Positions 55,943 to 64,000 of a DNA stretch of 64,000 nucleotides are shown one piece after another (position 1 is the first letter of the stretch; each line of letters opens with the position of its first letter). Both the position numbers and the translations under genes were made by a program. Source of the DNA: NCEH01 sp043195195 (GTDB lineage Bacteria > Pseudomonadota > Alphaproteobacteria > Rhizobiales > Xanthobacteraceae); NCBI RefSeq assembly GCF_043195195.1, contig NZ_JBAFWT010000006.1:124001-188000 (forward strand), read 5' to 3'. The notes below the pieces were generated by a model, which was given only the letters and a program-made list of their open reading frames with translations, ran no database searches and was not told the DNA's origin.

Positions 55943-57130
55943 ATGACGAGTGGTGGGGGAGAAGCGCGGCCGGTTCAGCTGCGCTTGGCCTGTGCCTTCG
56001 GCGCGCTCTATTTCTCCCTCGGCATCTATATGCCGTTCTTTTCCCTCTGGCTGATCGCCCGTGGCCTCGACCCGGACGAGATCGGCATCGCCCTGGCGGT
56101 GCCCTTGGTGACGCGCCTCGTGGCGACGCCGATTCTCGGCCTTTTGTCCGACCGGCTCGGGCGCCCCAAGGCGATTCTCGTCTGCCTGGCCTGCGCCAGC
56201 ACACTGTTGATGTCGGTGCTCGCGCTTTGCAGCACCACGCTCGCGATCTATGTGGCGCTGGGGCTCACGGCGATGGCCTGGAACCCTTCCTACGCTTTAT
56301 TGGATGCCTATACGACACGGCAGGCCCGGCGCGGGGCGGTGGATTACGGCCGAAGCCGCCTGTGGGGATCGGCGGCCTTCGTGGGCGCCAATCTGCTGGG
56401 CGGCGTTCTGGTGGCGCAGGCTGGCGCGGGCATCGTGGTGGGGCTGATGATCGCCGGGCAGGCGGTCCTGTTCGCCTGCACGCTCGCTTTGCCCGAGCTG
56501 AAGCGCCCTGCCGAGACCGCGAGCCTGCATCTCGTCCCGATGCGTGTGCCGGCAGTGCTCGTGGCCGGTGTCGGCGCCGCGGCCCTGGTCCAGGCGAGCC
56601 ATGCCACGCTTTATGCCTTCGGCTCGCTGCACTGGGCCGAGAGCGGGCTCTCGCTGAGCGTCATCGGCGTGCTTTGGGCGATCGGCGTTCTGGCCGAAAT
56701 CGTGTTCTTCCGCTTCGGCACCCGCGCCGTGGCGCGGCTCGGGCCGCTGACGCTGATCGCGCTCGGCGGAATTGCGGGCGTGGTGCGCTTTGCCTTCCTC
56801 GCCCAAAGTCCCCCGCTGGCGGCGCTGGTCGTCCTGCAAGTGCTGCACGGCGCGACTTTCGGCGCGACCTATCTTGGGATGGTGGAACTGGTGGCGCGCA
56901 ACACGCCGGAGCACCGGGCGGCCGGCGCGCAATCCATTGCGGCCTGGACGGTGAGCCTGATGCTGTCCGCCGCCAGCGCGGCGGCCGGCGTCTTCTGGAC
57001 CCGCTATGGCGCCGAATGCTTCCTGGCCTCGGCAGCCCTTGGCGGCCTCGGTGCCGCCCTCGCTCTCGCGACGCTCTGGCTTCACCCCCAGAGCGCGGGC
57101 TCAGGCGGGAAGGCGAGGGCGCCGTCATAG
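55943..57130 (+). CDS. MFS transporter (MFS_1-like / HcaT-type)
   Basis: A 395-aa, twelve-helix major facilitator. RLACAFGALYFSLGIYMPFFSLWLIARGL at the start is the MFS_1-like pattern of HcaT/lactose-permease relatives, and the loop-2 motif GLLSDRLGRPKAIL matches motif A. The substrate is unknown. ATG 55943 with GGGAG upstream was chosen over ATG 55925. The 3' end overlaps the convergent dipeptide epimerase by 49 bp. Confidence 0.88.
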   Translation: MTSGGGEARPVQLRLACAFGALYFSLGIYMPFFSLWLIARGLDPDEIGIALAVPLVTRLVATPILGLLSDRLGRPKAILVCLACASTLLMSVLALCSTTLAIYVALGLTAMAWNPSYALLDAYTTRQARRGAVDYGRSRLWGSAAFVGANLLGGVLVAQAGAGIVVGLMIAGQAVLFACTLALPELKRPAETASLHLVPMRVPAVLVAGVGAAALVQASHATLYAFGSLHWAESGLSLSVIGVLWAIGVLAEIVFFRFGTRAVARLGPLTLIALGGIAGVVRFAFLAQSPPLAALVVLQVLHGATFGATYLGMVELVARNTPEHRAAGAQSIAAWTVSLMLSAASAAAGVFWTRYGAECFLASAALGGLGAALALATLWLHPQSAGSGGKARAPS

Positions 57131-58059
57131 CGCAGGGCGGGATCACGGTCGCGCGCCAGCAGGAGCGGCCCATCGAGGTCCACGAACCGCGCCGACTGCG
57201 CCACCAGCATCGCCGGCGCCATGGCGAGCGAGGAGGCCAGCATGCAGCCGACCATGATGTCGAACCCCAGCGCTTTGGCTTCCTCGGCGAGGGCAAGGGC
57301 TTCGGTGAGCCCACCGCTCTTGTCCAGCTTGATGTTCACCGCGTCATAGCGCCCGCGCAGGTCCCGCAGTCCGGCCCGGTCGTGCACGCTCTCATCGGCA
57401 CAGATCGGCACGGCGTGGGCGATCTCGCCGAGGGCGGCATCGTCTTGCGCCGGCAGCGGCTGCTCGATCAATTCGACGCCGGCCCGGGCGCAAGCATCGA
57501 GATTCGCAGCAAGATCGGCCGCGCTCCAGCTCTCATTGGCATCGACGATCAGGCGGGCCTGCGGCACAGCCGCACGTACGGCGGCGATGCGCTCCACATC
57601 TCCCGCACCACCGAACTTGAGCTTCAGCAAGGGCCGCCCCGCCGCCGCGGCGGCCTTAGCCATGGCCTGCGGCGTATCGAGACTGAGGGTATAAGCGGTG
57701 ACCAGCGGGCGCGGCAACGGCAGGCCGGCGAGGGCGTAAGCGGGCACGCCGGACCTCTTGGCCTCAAGATCCCAGAAGGCGCAATCGAGCGCGTTGCGGG
57801 CCGCACCGGCCGGCAGGCGGCGTTGCAGCGCCTCGCGATCGAGGCCCTCGGCCACGGCATCGGCGAACGTGCCGACCAAGGCCGCCACCCCCTCCACGCT
57901 CTCCCCGTAGCGTGCATAGGGCACGCTTTCCCCGCGCCCCACATGCGGCCCGTCTTGCAGTCGCGCAACGACAACCACCGCCTCGGTCTTCGAGCCGCGG
58001 GCAATGGTGAAGGTTCCCGCAATGGGAAAGCGCTCGATCTTCACGGTCAGGGATGGCAT
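57082..58059 (-). CDS. L-Ala-D/L-Glu-type dipeptide epimerase (enolase superfamily)
   Basis: A 325-aa enolase-superfamily enzyme of the YcjG/YkfB group; members epimerise L-Ala-D-Glu from murein to L-Ala-L-Glu for recycling. The catalytic Lys pair is in LLKLKFGG, and metal ligands are in LIVDANESW, IEQPLPAQD and ICADESVHD; the second catalytic Lys is in VNIKLDKSGG. ALDCAFWDLEAKRSGVPAYAL is also typical. It overlaps the MFS gene by 49 bp at the 3' ends and is divergent from the Mla operon. Dipeptide specificity is not fixed by sequence alone. Confidence 0.92.
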   Translation of the reverse strand: MPSLTVKIERFPIAGTFTIARGSKTEAVVVVARLQDGPHVGRGESVPYARYGESVEGVAALVGTFADAVAEGLDREALQRRLPAGAARNALDCAFWDLEAKRSGVPAYALAGLPLPRPLVTAYTLSLDTPQAMAKAAAAAGRPLLKLKFGGAGDVERIAAVRAAVPQARLIVDANESWSAADLAANLDACARAGVELIEQPLPAQDDAALGEIAHAVPICADESVHDRAGLRDLRGRYDAVNIKLDKSGGLTEALALAEEAKALGFDIMVGCMLASSLAMAPAMLVAQSARFVDLDGPLLLARDRDPALRYDGALAFPPEPALWG

Positions 58060-58207
58060 ATTTCGTTAACGCTGTGGGGCTGTTGAAGGAATGACGAGGG
58101 TTGCGGCCCCTTGCGTCAGCGCCTTTGCACCCTCGACGGCGCTCGGTGGGCCGAGTATGACCATGGACATGCGCGCGCTCAAGCGCAGTCCTTTTCCGGA
58201 GACCTGA

Positions 58208-59335
58208 GTGGCCAACGCCTCGCTCCTCGATGTCGCGCCCGCCGGAGACCGCCTGCAGGTGGTGGGACGCGGCCTCTGGATATCGGACCGGGCCGACGAT
58301 CTCGAACATCTCGTGGATCAGGCAACCGCCGCCCATCCCAGCGCCCGCAACGTGGATATCGACCTCTCCGGCGTGGAGCGGATGGATACGTTCGGCGCCC
58401 TGCTGCTGGAGCGCCTGCGCCGTGCCTGGGCCGTCGACGGCGTGGAGCCGGAAATCCGGGGGTTGAAGCGCCGGTATCAGGTTCTGCTCGACGAGATGAA
58501 GCGCACGGGGCTTGAGGCCCAGCCGCCCGCGCGGCGGCAAGATACCATTCTGGAGCGGATCGGGCGGGAAGTGGTGTCGGTCGCGAGCGACGGCTTGGCG
58601 CTGCTGAATTTCGTCGGCGCCTCGATCGCCGCCGGGCTACGCATGACCTCCCGGCCGCGCACCTTCCGCTTCACGGCGATGGTCAACCAGGTGGATCGCG
58701 TCGGCTTTCGCGCCGTGCCGATCATCATCCTGATCACCTTCCTCATCGGCTGCATTCTTTCCCAGCAGGGGATCTTCCACTTCCGGCGATTCGGTGCCGA
58801 CATCTATGTGGTGGACATGGTCGGCGTGCTGGTGCTGCGCGAACTCGGGGTGCTGATCGTCTCGATCATGATCGCCGGCCGCTCCGGCAGCGCCTATACC
58901 GCAGAGCTCGGCTCCATGCGCATGCGCGAGGAGGTGGACGCCCTGCGCGTGATGGGCTTCGACCCGATCGAAATCCTCGTGGTGCCCCGCATTCTCGCGC
59001 TGATCATCGCCTTGCCCCTGCTGACCTTCATCGGCTCCATGTCTGCCCTGATCGGCGGCGGCCTGGTCGCCTGGACCTATGGCGGCATCGCGCCGGACGT
59101 GTTCATGGACCGCCTGAAGGAAGCGATCTCGATCGATCATTTCCTGGTCGGCATGATCAAGGCGCCGTTCATGGCGGCGGTGATCGGGCTGGTGGCGTGC
59201 CTGGAAGGCCTTCGCGTGGGCGGCAGCGCCGAATCCCTGGGCCAGCACACGACCGCCTCCGTGGTGAAGGCGATCTTCCTCGTCATCGTCATGGACGGCG
59301 TTTTCGCCATGTTCTTCGCCTCGATCGATATGTGA
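58208..59335 (+). CDS. mlaE: MlaE family lipid ABC permease with N-terminal STAS domain
   Basis: Permease of a phospholipid transporter between outer and inner membranes. The 375-aa protein fuses an N-terminal STAS (MlaB-like) domain (residues ~1-100, with VDIDLSGVERMDTFGALLLE) to the MlaE membrane domain (VGFRAVPIIILITFLIGCIL, ELGSMRMREEVDALRVMGFDP, LVACLEGLRVGGSAESLGQHT). In E. coli MlaB is a separate protein; here it is fused. GTG start with GGAG 6 bases upstream. First gene of a four-gene operon. Confidence 0.95.
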   Translation: MANASLLDVAPAGDRLQVVGRGLWISDRADDLEHLVDQATAAHPSARNVDIDLSGVERMDTFGALLLERLRRAWAVDGVEPEIRGLKRRYQVLLDEMKRTGLEAQPPARRQDTILERIGREVVSVASDGLALLNFVGASIAAGLRMTSRPRTFRFTAMVNQVDRVGFRAVPIIILITFLIGCILSQQGIFHFRRFGADIYVVDMVGVLVLRELGVLIVSIMIAGRSGSAYTAELGSMRMREEVDALRVMGFDPIEILVVPRILALIIALPLLTFIGSMSALIGGGLVAWTYGGIAPDVFMDRLKEAISIDHFLVGMIKAPFMAAVIGLVACLEGLRVGGSAESLGQHTTASVVKAIFLVIVMDGVFAMFFASIDM

Positions 59336-59341
59336 GGCGCC

Positions 59342-60178
59342 ATGACCGCGACCACTCTGGAGAAACGACGCACCAATAGCGGTCTGGCGGAGATGGAGGG
59401 CTATCGCGAGCCCATCATCCGGGTGCGTGACCTCGTGGTGGGCTTCGGCGACCGCATCATTCTCGACCATCTCAACCTCGATATTCTGCGCGGCGAAATT
59501 CTCGGCTTCGTCGGGACCTCTGGAGGCGGTAAATCCGTTCTTACCCGTACGATCCTCGGGCTGGTGCCCAAGCGGTCCGGGGAAGTGGAGGTATTTGGTC
59601 AGGACATGGATACGCTGACCGAGACCGAGCGCTCGGCCATGGAGCGACGATGGGGCGTCTTGTTCCAGCAAGGCGCGTTGTTCTCGTCGCTGACCGTCAA
59701 GCAGAACATCCAGTTTCCGCTGCGGGAGAATCTCAAGCTCTCCCAGCGCATGATGGACGACATCGCTTATGCCAAGATCGAGATGGTCGGGCTGAAATGC
59801 GATGTCGGCGAGAAGCTGCCTTCAGAGCTCTCCGGCGGCATGATCAAGCGCGCCGCGCTCGCCCGCTCTTTGGCCCTCGATCCTGAAATCCTGTTCCTGG
59901 ACGAGCCAACCTCCGGCCTCGACCCCATCGGCGCGGGCGATTTCGACGAATTGATCACGACGCTTCAGCAGACTTTGGGACTGACCGTTTTCATGGTAAC
60001 GCACGATCTGGACAGTCTGCATACGGTCTGTGATCGAATCGCGGCGCTCGCCGATGGCAAGGTCATCGCCCAGGGCACCATTGAGACGATGATGGAGGCG
60101 CAGCATCCCTGGCTTCGCGCGTATTTCCACGGAGCGCGCGCCCGCGCGGTTCAGGCAAAAGGTGAGGTAGGAAGGTAA
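59342..60178 (+). CDS. mlaF: Mla-type lipid ABC transporter ATP-binding protein
   Basis: ATPase driving the Mla lipid transporter. The 278-aa protein has Walker A FVGTSGGGKSVLTR, the MlaF-type QGALFSSLTVKQNIQFPL in the Q loop, signature LPSELSGGMIKRAALAR, and Walker B ILFLDEPTSGLDPIG. The H loop is FMVTHDLDSL. It starts 6 bp after mlaE and ends 2 bp before mlaD, so the stoichiometry is likely set by coupled translation. Confidence 0.95.
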   Translation: MTATTLEKRRTNSGLAEMEGYREPIIRVRDLVVGFGDRIILDHLNLDILRGEILGFVGTSGGGKSVLTRTILGLVPKRSGEVEVFGQDMDTLTETERSAMERRWGVLFQQGALFSSLTVKQNIQFPLRENLKLSQRMMDDIAYAKIEMVGLKCDVGEKLPSELSGGMIKRAALARSLALDPEILFLDEPTSGLDPIGAGDFDELITTLQQTLGLTVFMVTHDLDSLHTVCDRIAALADGKVIAQGTIETMMEAQHPWLRAYFHGARARAVQAKGEVGR

Positions 60179-60180
60179 GG

Positions 60181-61101
60181 ATGGAGACCCGAGCCAACTA
60201 CACCACCATCGGCGCTTTTACCCTTCTCGTGATCGTCGGCGCATTCGCCTTCGTTTATTGGTTCGCGCGTCCTCAGGATACCGAGGGCCGCAAGTCCTAT
60301 GAAATCGTCTATTCCGGAACCGTGAGCGGTTTGCGGCAAGGCAACAACGTGCTGTTCAACGGCATCCCCGTCGGCCAGGTGCTGCAACTCGGCCTCGTGC
60401 CCGGCGCGCCGGACGAGGTGCTGGTGCGCGTCGGGGTGCAGCCCAATGTGCCGATCCTTTCGGACGCCCGCGCCACGCTGGAATCCCAGGGCCTCACGGG
60501 CATCGTCGCGGTCAGCCTGCGCGGCGGCGAGGCCAATGCGCCGCCGCTGCCCATCGGGCCGAACGGCCTGCCGCGCATCGAGGCGGAAGGCGGCACCGGC
60601 ATCGCGAGCCTTGTGGAGACCGTGCAGGGCGTCGCCCGCCGCGTGAACACCGTGCTGGAGGCCATCGACCCGGAAAAGGTCGCGGCCATCGTCAAGAACG
60701 TGGATACCTTTACCAAGGCGGTGTCCGACCGGTCCGAGGACGTGGGCTCGCTGCTGAAGCGGGTCAACGACCTTTCGGGGCAGTTGAACGATCTCGCGGC
60801 CAAGGCCGACGATGTGCTGGACAATCTCAAGCGCGCCACCGGCGACAAGGACGGCATGGTGCAGCAGGTGTCCGACGCCGCCGCCTCGGTGCGCAAGCTT
60901 TCGGACAATCTGGACAAGCGCACCGCCGACCTGAGCAGCCAGATCGAGAAATTCACGGGCCCCGGCCTGCGCCAGTACGAGGCGCTGGCGAGCGACGGGC
61001 GCCGCACATTGTCGGAGATCGAGCGCGTGTTCCGGAACCTGGAGCGCAATCCCCGTCAGTTCATCTTCGGCGGCAGCTCCGTCCCAGAATACAGGCGGTG
61101 A
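60181..61101 (+). CDS. mlaD: MCE domain lipid-transport protein, MlaD type
   Basis: Periplasmic lipid-shuttling subunit anchored in the inner membrane. The 306-aa protein has one N-terminal TM helix (GAFTLLVIVGAFAFVYWF), an MCE domain (~40-125, with GTVSGLRQGNNVLFNGIPVG and TGIVAVSLRGG), and a long C-terminal helical region with heptad-like LSGQLNDLAAKADDVLDNL, longer than the ~180-aa E. coli protein. This tail may reach across the periplasm. Followed after 3 bp by the lipoprotein gene. Confidence 0.94.
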   Translation: METRANYTTIGAFTLLVIVGAFAFVYWFARPQDTEGRKSYEIVYSGTVSGLRQGNNVLFNGIPVGQVLQLGLVPGAPDEVLVRVGVQPNVPILSDARATLESQGLTGIVAVSLRGGEANAPPLPIGPNGLPRIEAEGGTGIASLVETVQGVARRVNTVLEAIDPEKVAAIVKNVDTFTKAVSDRSEDVGSLLKRVNDLSGQLNDLAAKADDVLDNLKRATGDKDGMVQQVSDAAASVRKLSDNLDKRTADLSSQIEKFTGPGLRQYEALASDGRRTLSEIERVFRNLERNPRQFIFGGSSVPEYRR

Positions 61102-61104
61102 GTC

Positions 61105-61731
61105 GTGACTTTCCACGAGCCAAGGGTGTGTCGCTTGTCCCATTCTGAGCGTTCCGGGGTGCGCCCCGCCATCGCCCTGCTGGCCGCACTGGCACTCTCG
61201 GCCTGCGCTTCTGCGCCGGTGCCCACGTTCGACCTCTCGGCACCGACCAATTTCACGGCGCGCGGGACCGGGACGGGGCAGTTGATCGTGGCCACGCCAA
61301 CCGCGCTCGCCGTGCTCGACACCGAAAAGATCCTGGTGGAGCCCGCGCCGGGACAGATCACCTATCTCGGCGATGCCCAATGGGGCGACAAGCTGCCCTC
61401 GTTGCTGCAGGCGCGGATGGTCCAGGCCTTCGAGAACGGCAGCAAGCTGCGCCGCGTGGCCCGGCCGGGCGATGGAGTGAGCGCGGAATACCAGCTCAAC
61501 ATCGACATCCGCACCTTCGGCGTGCGGGTCGAGAACGGCACAACGACCGCGGTGGTGGAGCTTTCGGCCAAGATCATCGGCAATGCCGCCGGCCGCATTC
61601 TTGCCGCGCAGGTGTTCTCCGCGCGCGTGCCCATTGCGACGATGAATGGCGCCACGGTGACCGCCGCGCTTGATGCTGCATCCAACCAGGTGCTGGTCGA
61701 AATCGTGCGCTGGGCGTCCGTCCGCTTCTGA
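61105..61731 (+). CDS. ABC-type transport auxiliary lipoprotein (PqiC/YmbA-like)
   Basis: A 208-aa lipoprotein with lipobox LSAC (Cys near residue 34) after a hydrophobic stretch. The ABC_trans_aux (PF03886) fold follows: QLIVATPTALAVLDTEKILV, ITYLGDAQWGDKLPSLLQARM and YQLNIDIRTFGV. It probably sits in the outer membrane as the receiving component of the Mla-type system. GTG start, AGGCGGTGAG just upstream. It is the last gene of the operon; a terminator follows after 24 bp. Confidence 0.9.
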   Translation: MTFHEPRVCRLSHSERSGVRPAIALLAALALSACASAPVPTFDLSAPTNFTARGTGTGQLIVATPTALAVLDTEKILVEPAPGQITYLGDAQWGDKLPSLLQARMVQAFENGSKLRRVARPGDGVSAEYQLNIDIRTFGVRVENGTTTAVVELSAKIIGNAAGRILAAQVFSARVPIATMNGATVTAALDAASNQVLVEIVRWASVRF

Positions 61732-61755
61732 TCCTTCAGATCCCATGACTGCAAG

Positions 61756-61780
61756 GCGGGCGCTCGATGCGCCCGCTTTT
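61756..61780 (+). terminator. Rho-independent terminator of the Mla operon
   Basis: Stem GCGGGCGC/GCGCCCGC with a TCGAT loop, followed by TTTT, 24 bp after the lipoprotein stop. Confidence 0.85.
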
Positions 61781-61798
61781 CCATTTTGGGCGCCACCG

Positions 61799-61882
61799 CT
61801 AGAGCGTTTTCGAGCGAAGTGGCAACCGGTTCGCGTGAAGAAAACGCGCTTCCACAATGAGAGTGAGCGTTTTCGGGCAATC
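61799..61882. repeat. palindromic dispersed intergenic repeat (Hyphomicrobiales type)
   Basis: A long imperfect palindrome with arms GCGTTTTC (61804-61811) and GAAAACGC (61840-61847), centred on GAAGTGG-ACCGGTTCGCG, followed by a partial third copy of GCGTTTTC near 61867. The core resembles short interspersed elements I recall from Hyphomicrobiales genomes. The copy number in this genome cannot be seen here. Confidence 0.6.
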
Positions 61883-62009
61883 GAATTACTTTGCTCGGTG
61901 AAGCGCCCTCGAAGCTTGGAAAAAGAGGCTTGGCTTCGACAGAGGGGTCCGCCTAAGGCGTGGCACCCCGGAATCGTAAGGCGGCGATTGCCACCATCAC
62001 AGGTCAAAA

Positions 62010-62034
62010 GAAGAGGGCGGGATTGCTCCCGCCC
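62010..62034 (-). terminator. Rho-independent terminator of the coiled-coil protein gene
   Basis: On the minus strand, stem GGGCGGGA/TCCCGCCC with a GCAA loop, followed by a T-rich TCTTCTTTT, 39 bp after the stop. Confidence 0.75.
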
Positions 62035-62072
62035 CTGATGCCCCGCGCTCATGGATTTTGCTTGCCGCTGCC

Positions 62073-64000
62073 TCAGTCGAAGCGGCCCGCCGCATGGGCA
62101 AGCATGGTGTAGACCTTGCCGGTATCCGAAGTGAGATAGGTCTTGGTCAGCACATTGCCGCGGTCGTCGGCTGCCACCTGGTCCAGCAGACGCTCGAACT
62201 CGGCGACATAGCGGTCCACGATCTCGTGGAACTCGGCATCGCTACGATACTTGCGACGCAGTTCCTCGAAGGTCTGCTGCCCCTGCATCGTGTAGAGCTT
62301 GCGGGTGAACACGTTGCGCTCGCCGCGCTTGTAGCGCTCCCACAGTTCAACAGCTGCCTGATGGTCGATCATGCGGGCGATGTCCACCGAGAGCGAGTCG
62401 AGCGACTCGATGGTGTGATGATGGGGCCGGTCACGCACGGGCCGCGCCACCGGGCGCACCGGCTCCGGCTTCGGATCGAGATTCGCCTCGGCGAGATCGC
62501 CGGAGGCACGCGCCAGAAGCTCCGACAACCAGCCTTCACGGCTATTGTCCTCGGCCTGGGGCGCGCGGGGCGCGGGGCGTGGATCCTGAGTGCGTTCCGC
62601 AGCCGGCTCGGGCCGGCGCGGAGCCGGACGACGGGTCGGTTCGAACGGGCCGATGGGCGATGCCGGCGGCTCGGTGCGCGCGCGCACCGGCTGGGTCGGC
62701 TCTGACCGCAGGTCCCGCGCGGCCTCGCGCACAGGCTCGCGGCGCACTGGAGCTTCGCGGGCCGGAGCCTCACGGGCCGCAGTCTCGCGCACCGTAGTCT
62801 CGCGCGACGGCGCGGCGTCCCGCGAAACGACCCGCCCGGCGGGCGCCGCCACGTCGGCCGACTGGCCCTGCCGCGCGACGATCTCGTTCAGCTCGGCGAG
62901 CGCCTTGATCTGCTCGGCAACCGCACGCCGCATGGTGGCGGCGCTGGCCTCGGTCTCGGCCGGCAGTTCCAGGATGCCGCGCTTCATCTCCTCGCGCGCC
63001 AGCTCGATGGACTGCTGGACTTCCTGTGCCGCCCCCTTCAGTTCGCGCGCCACGTCGTTGAAGCGACGGCCAGTATCCTCGAACAGGGAGTTCACGTCGG
63101 TAAGCGCCGACTGATAGGTGCCGCGCAAGGCCTGCATCATGCGCTCGCGCTCGGCATCGGAGCCGGTGCGCATGCGTTCCATCTGGCTTTCCAGCGCCTT
63201 GGAGGAGGAGGCGGCCGAATCTGCGACGATGGCGGCAATCTCCCGGGCGCGCATCTGCGCCGCCTGGAGCGATTGCTCCAGCGTGCCATGGAAGCCCTGC
63301 AGGCGTTCGTCGAGATCCTGCACCCGCTCGGTGAGGCTGGCGCCGAGCTGCTCGATGGCGACACGGCGGTTGGTGAGGGTCTGGTCCACCTTCTCGTGGC
63401 TTTGGCCAAGCGAATCCGAGGCGGAGCGCACGAGCCGGCCCTGCTCCTCGAAGCGGTTGGTCAGGGAGGCAATCTCCTTCAGGGCGCCCTGGGTGAGGGT
63501 GCGCAGGGTCTGAACCTGCGCGTCCATCTGCCCGAGGGTGGCGCTGGCGGCGTCGCCCATGAGGCCCACCGAGCCTTCGAGCGCCTTCACCTGATCGGCG
63601 AACCCTCCCTCGAACTGGGTCAGCGAGGCCACGACATTGCCCATGGACTGCTGGAACGTCGCATTCGCCGTATTGAGCCGCGCGACGATGGCCTCCACAT
63701 CGGCCTGGAGCGTGCCGTTGGTGGCGGTGATCTGGGCGACGGCCGCCTCGCCGGTGCTCTGGAGCGCCGCGAGGAAGGAGCCGCTCTTGCTGTCGATCAG
63801 GTCGGCGATCTCGTTGAGGCGCGAGCCGAGGGTGGCCGAGACGCTGTCAGCCTGGAGCGAGAGCCCCTTGCCGACATTGTCCGCGAGCTGAACCAGGTTG
63901 CGCTCCACCGTGCCGGCTTCGCTCGACAATTGCGTCGTGACGGCCTCCACGCGGCTGGCCAGGCTCTCGGCCACCGCGAGGCCGCGCTGTTCCAGCCCGT
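62073..64000 (-). CDS. C-terminal part of a large coiled-coil protein (partial)
   Basis: The last ~642 aa of a protein whose reading frame stays open to the window edge. Residues encoded by ~64000-62860 form a long coiled coil with ALEGSVGLMGDAASATL- and LTNRFEEQGRLVRSASD-like heptads; a Pro/Arg/Glu-rich disordered stretch (~62830-62440) follows. The C-terminal domain is highly typical: SLSVDIARMIDHQAAVELWE, YKRGERNVFTRKLYT and SDTGKVYTMLAHAAGRFD. I recognise this end from giant hyphomicrobial proteins tentatively linked to polarity or cell-division scaffolds; the specific function is not established. Confidence 0.85.
   Translation of the reverse strand, partial: GLEQRGLAVAESLASRVEAVTTQLSSEAGTVERNLVQLADNVGKGLSLQADSVSATLGSRLNEIADLIDSKSGSFLAALQSTGEAAVAQITATNGTLQADVEAIVARLNTANATFQQSMGNVVASLTQFEGGFADQVKALEGSVGLMGDAASATLGQMDAQVQTLRTLTQGALKEIASLTNRFEEQGRLVRSASDSLGQSHEKVDQTLTNRRVAIEQLGASLTERVQDLDERLQGFHGTLEQSLQAAQMRAREIAAIVADSAASSSKALESQMERMRTGSDAERERMMQALRGTYQSALTDVNSLFEDTGRRFNDVARELKGAAQEVQQSIELAREEMKRGILELPAETEASAATMRRAVAEQIKALAELNEIVARQGQSADVAAPAGRVVSRDAAPSRETTVRETAAREAPAREAPVRREPVREAARDLRSEPTQPVRARTEPPASPIGPFEPTRRPAPRRPEPAAERTQDPRPAPRAPQAEDNSREGWLSELLARASGDLAEANLDPKPEPVRPVARPVRDRPHHHTIESLDSLSVDIARMIDHQAAVELWERYKRGERNVFTRKLYTMQGQQTFEELRRKYRSDAEFHEIVDRYVAEFERLLDQVAADDRGNVLTKTYLTSDTGKVYTMLAHAAGRFD

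Noticed and set aside
55888..58086. A 732-codon plus-strand frame
   Set aside because: It covers the MFS gene in another frame and the dipeptide epimerase antisense; both real genes have clear motifs.

Overview
The window is high-GC chromosomal DNA from an alphaproteobacterium, most likely of the order Hyphomicrobiales and plausibly Xanthobacteraceae-like. The indicators are a CIRCE-controlled groESL, GAAC-N7-GAAC SOS boxes of the alphaproteobacterial type, secDF followed by complex I assembly-factor homologues, EipB (DUF1849), Usg, a DUF1127 protein, DUF1289, the C-terminus of a giant coiled-coil polarity-type protein, and a methylofuran/tetrahydromethanopterin-type cofactor cluster that suggests C1 (methylotrophic) metabolism. 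I saw no tRNA, rRNA, CRISPR array, insertion sequence or prophage. Nearly all of the window reads as stable chromosome; the most accessory-looking loci are the GH18 protein (1.1-3.2 kb) and the autotransporter (14.1-17.2 kb).

Layout. 0-4.1 kb: livF end of a branched-chain amino-acid-type ABC operon, a fragment of a FAS1-like dehydratase gene, a multidomain GH18 protein and an aldo/keto reductase. 4.1-6.9 kb (minus): cobS, DUF1289, membrane retropepsin, CDF-like protein, closely packed. 7.1-11.4 kb (plus): yajC-secD-secF, then Mth938-like (NDUFAF3-type) and squalene-synthase-like (NDUFAF6-type) genes. 11.4-17.6 kb (minus): an unusual kinase-like/ANL-C-like fusion, trmFO, an aspartyl-protease-like autotransporter and a DUF1127 protein. 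17.9-25.5 kb: uvrA and ssb diverge around two SOS boxes; gyrA and a LysE exporter follow. 25.5-33.2 kb: coaD, two cyclophilins, Anbu protease, FemAB-like protein, DUF4424 protein, GDPD phosphodiesterase, RidA, EipB and acylphosphatase. 33.3-42.7 kb: GT39-like membrane protein, MBL hydrolase/LysR pair, groESL with CIRCE, an NMT1-GGDEF sensor, Usg, ExoD and a Tat-type beta-carbonic anhydrase.

42.8-45.0 kb carries queA-tgt (queuosine tRNA modification), with a Tgt whose zinc site looks degraded. 45.0-49.0 kb (minus) is a tightly overlapping five-gene operon: MfnE-like kinase, archaeal-type flavoprotein, DUF6513 dihydropteroate-synthase-like protein, DUF447 protein and MfnB-like synthase. By homology it makes parts of the C1 carriers methylofuran and tetrahydromethanopterin. 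A c-type cytochrome is divergent from it. 49.7-58.1 kb: rsmE, a YbdK-like ligase, a FAH-family hydrolase, a metallophosphoesterase-glycosyltransferase-PLP dehydratase operon, an MFS transporter and a dipeptide epimerase.

58.2-61.7 kb is a complete Mla-type lipid transport operon (STAS-MlaE fusion, MlaF, MlaD, lipoprotein), followed by a terminator and a palindromic repeat. The window ends inside the large coiled-coil protein. Much of the gene content concerns envelope biology (Sec, Mla, EipB, FemAB-like, glycosyltransferases, autotransporter), genome maintenance (uvrA, ssb, gyrA), protein folding (groESL, cyclophilins) and tRNA/rRNA modification (trmFO, queA, tgt, rsmE).
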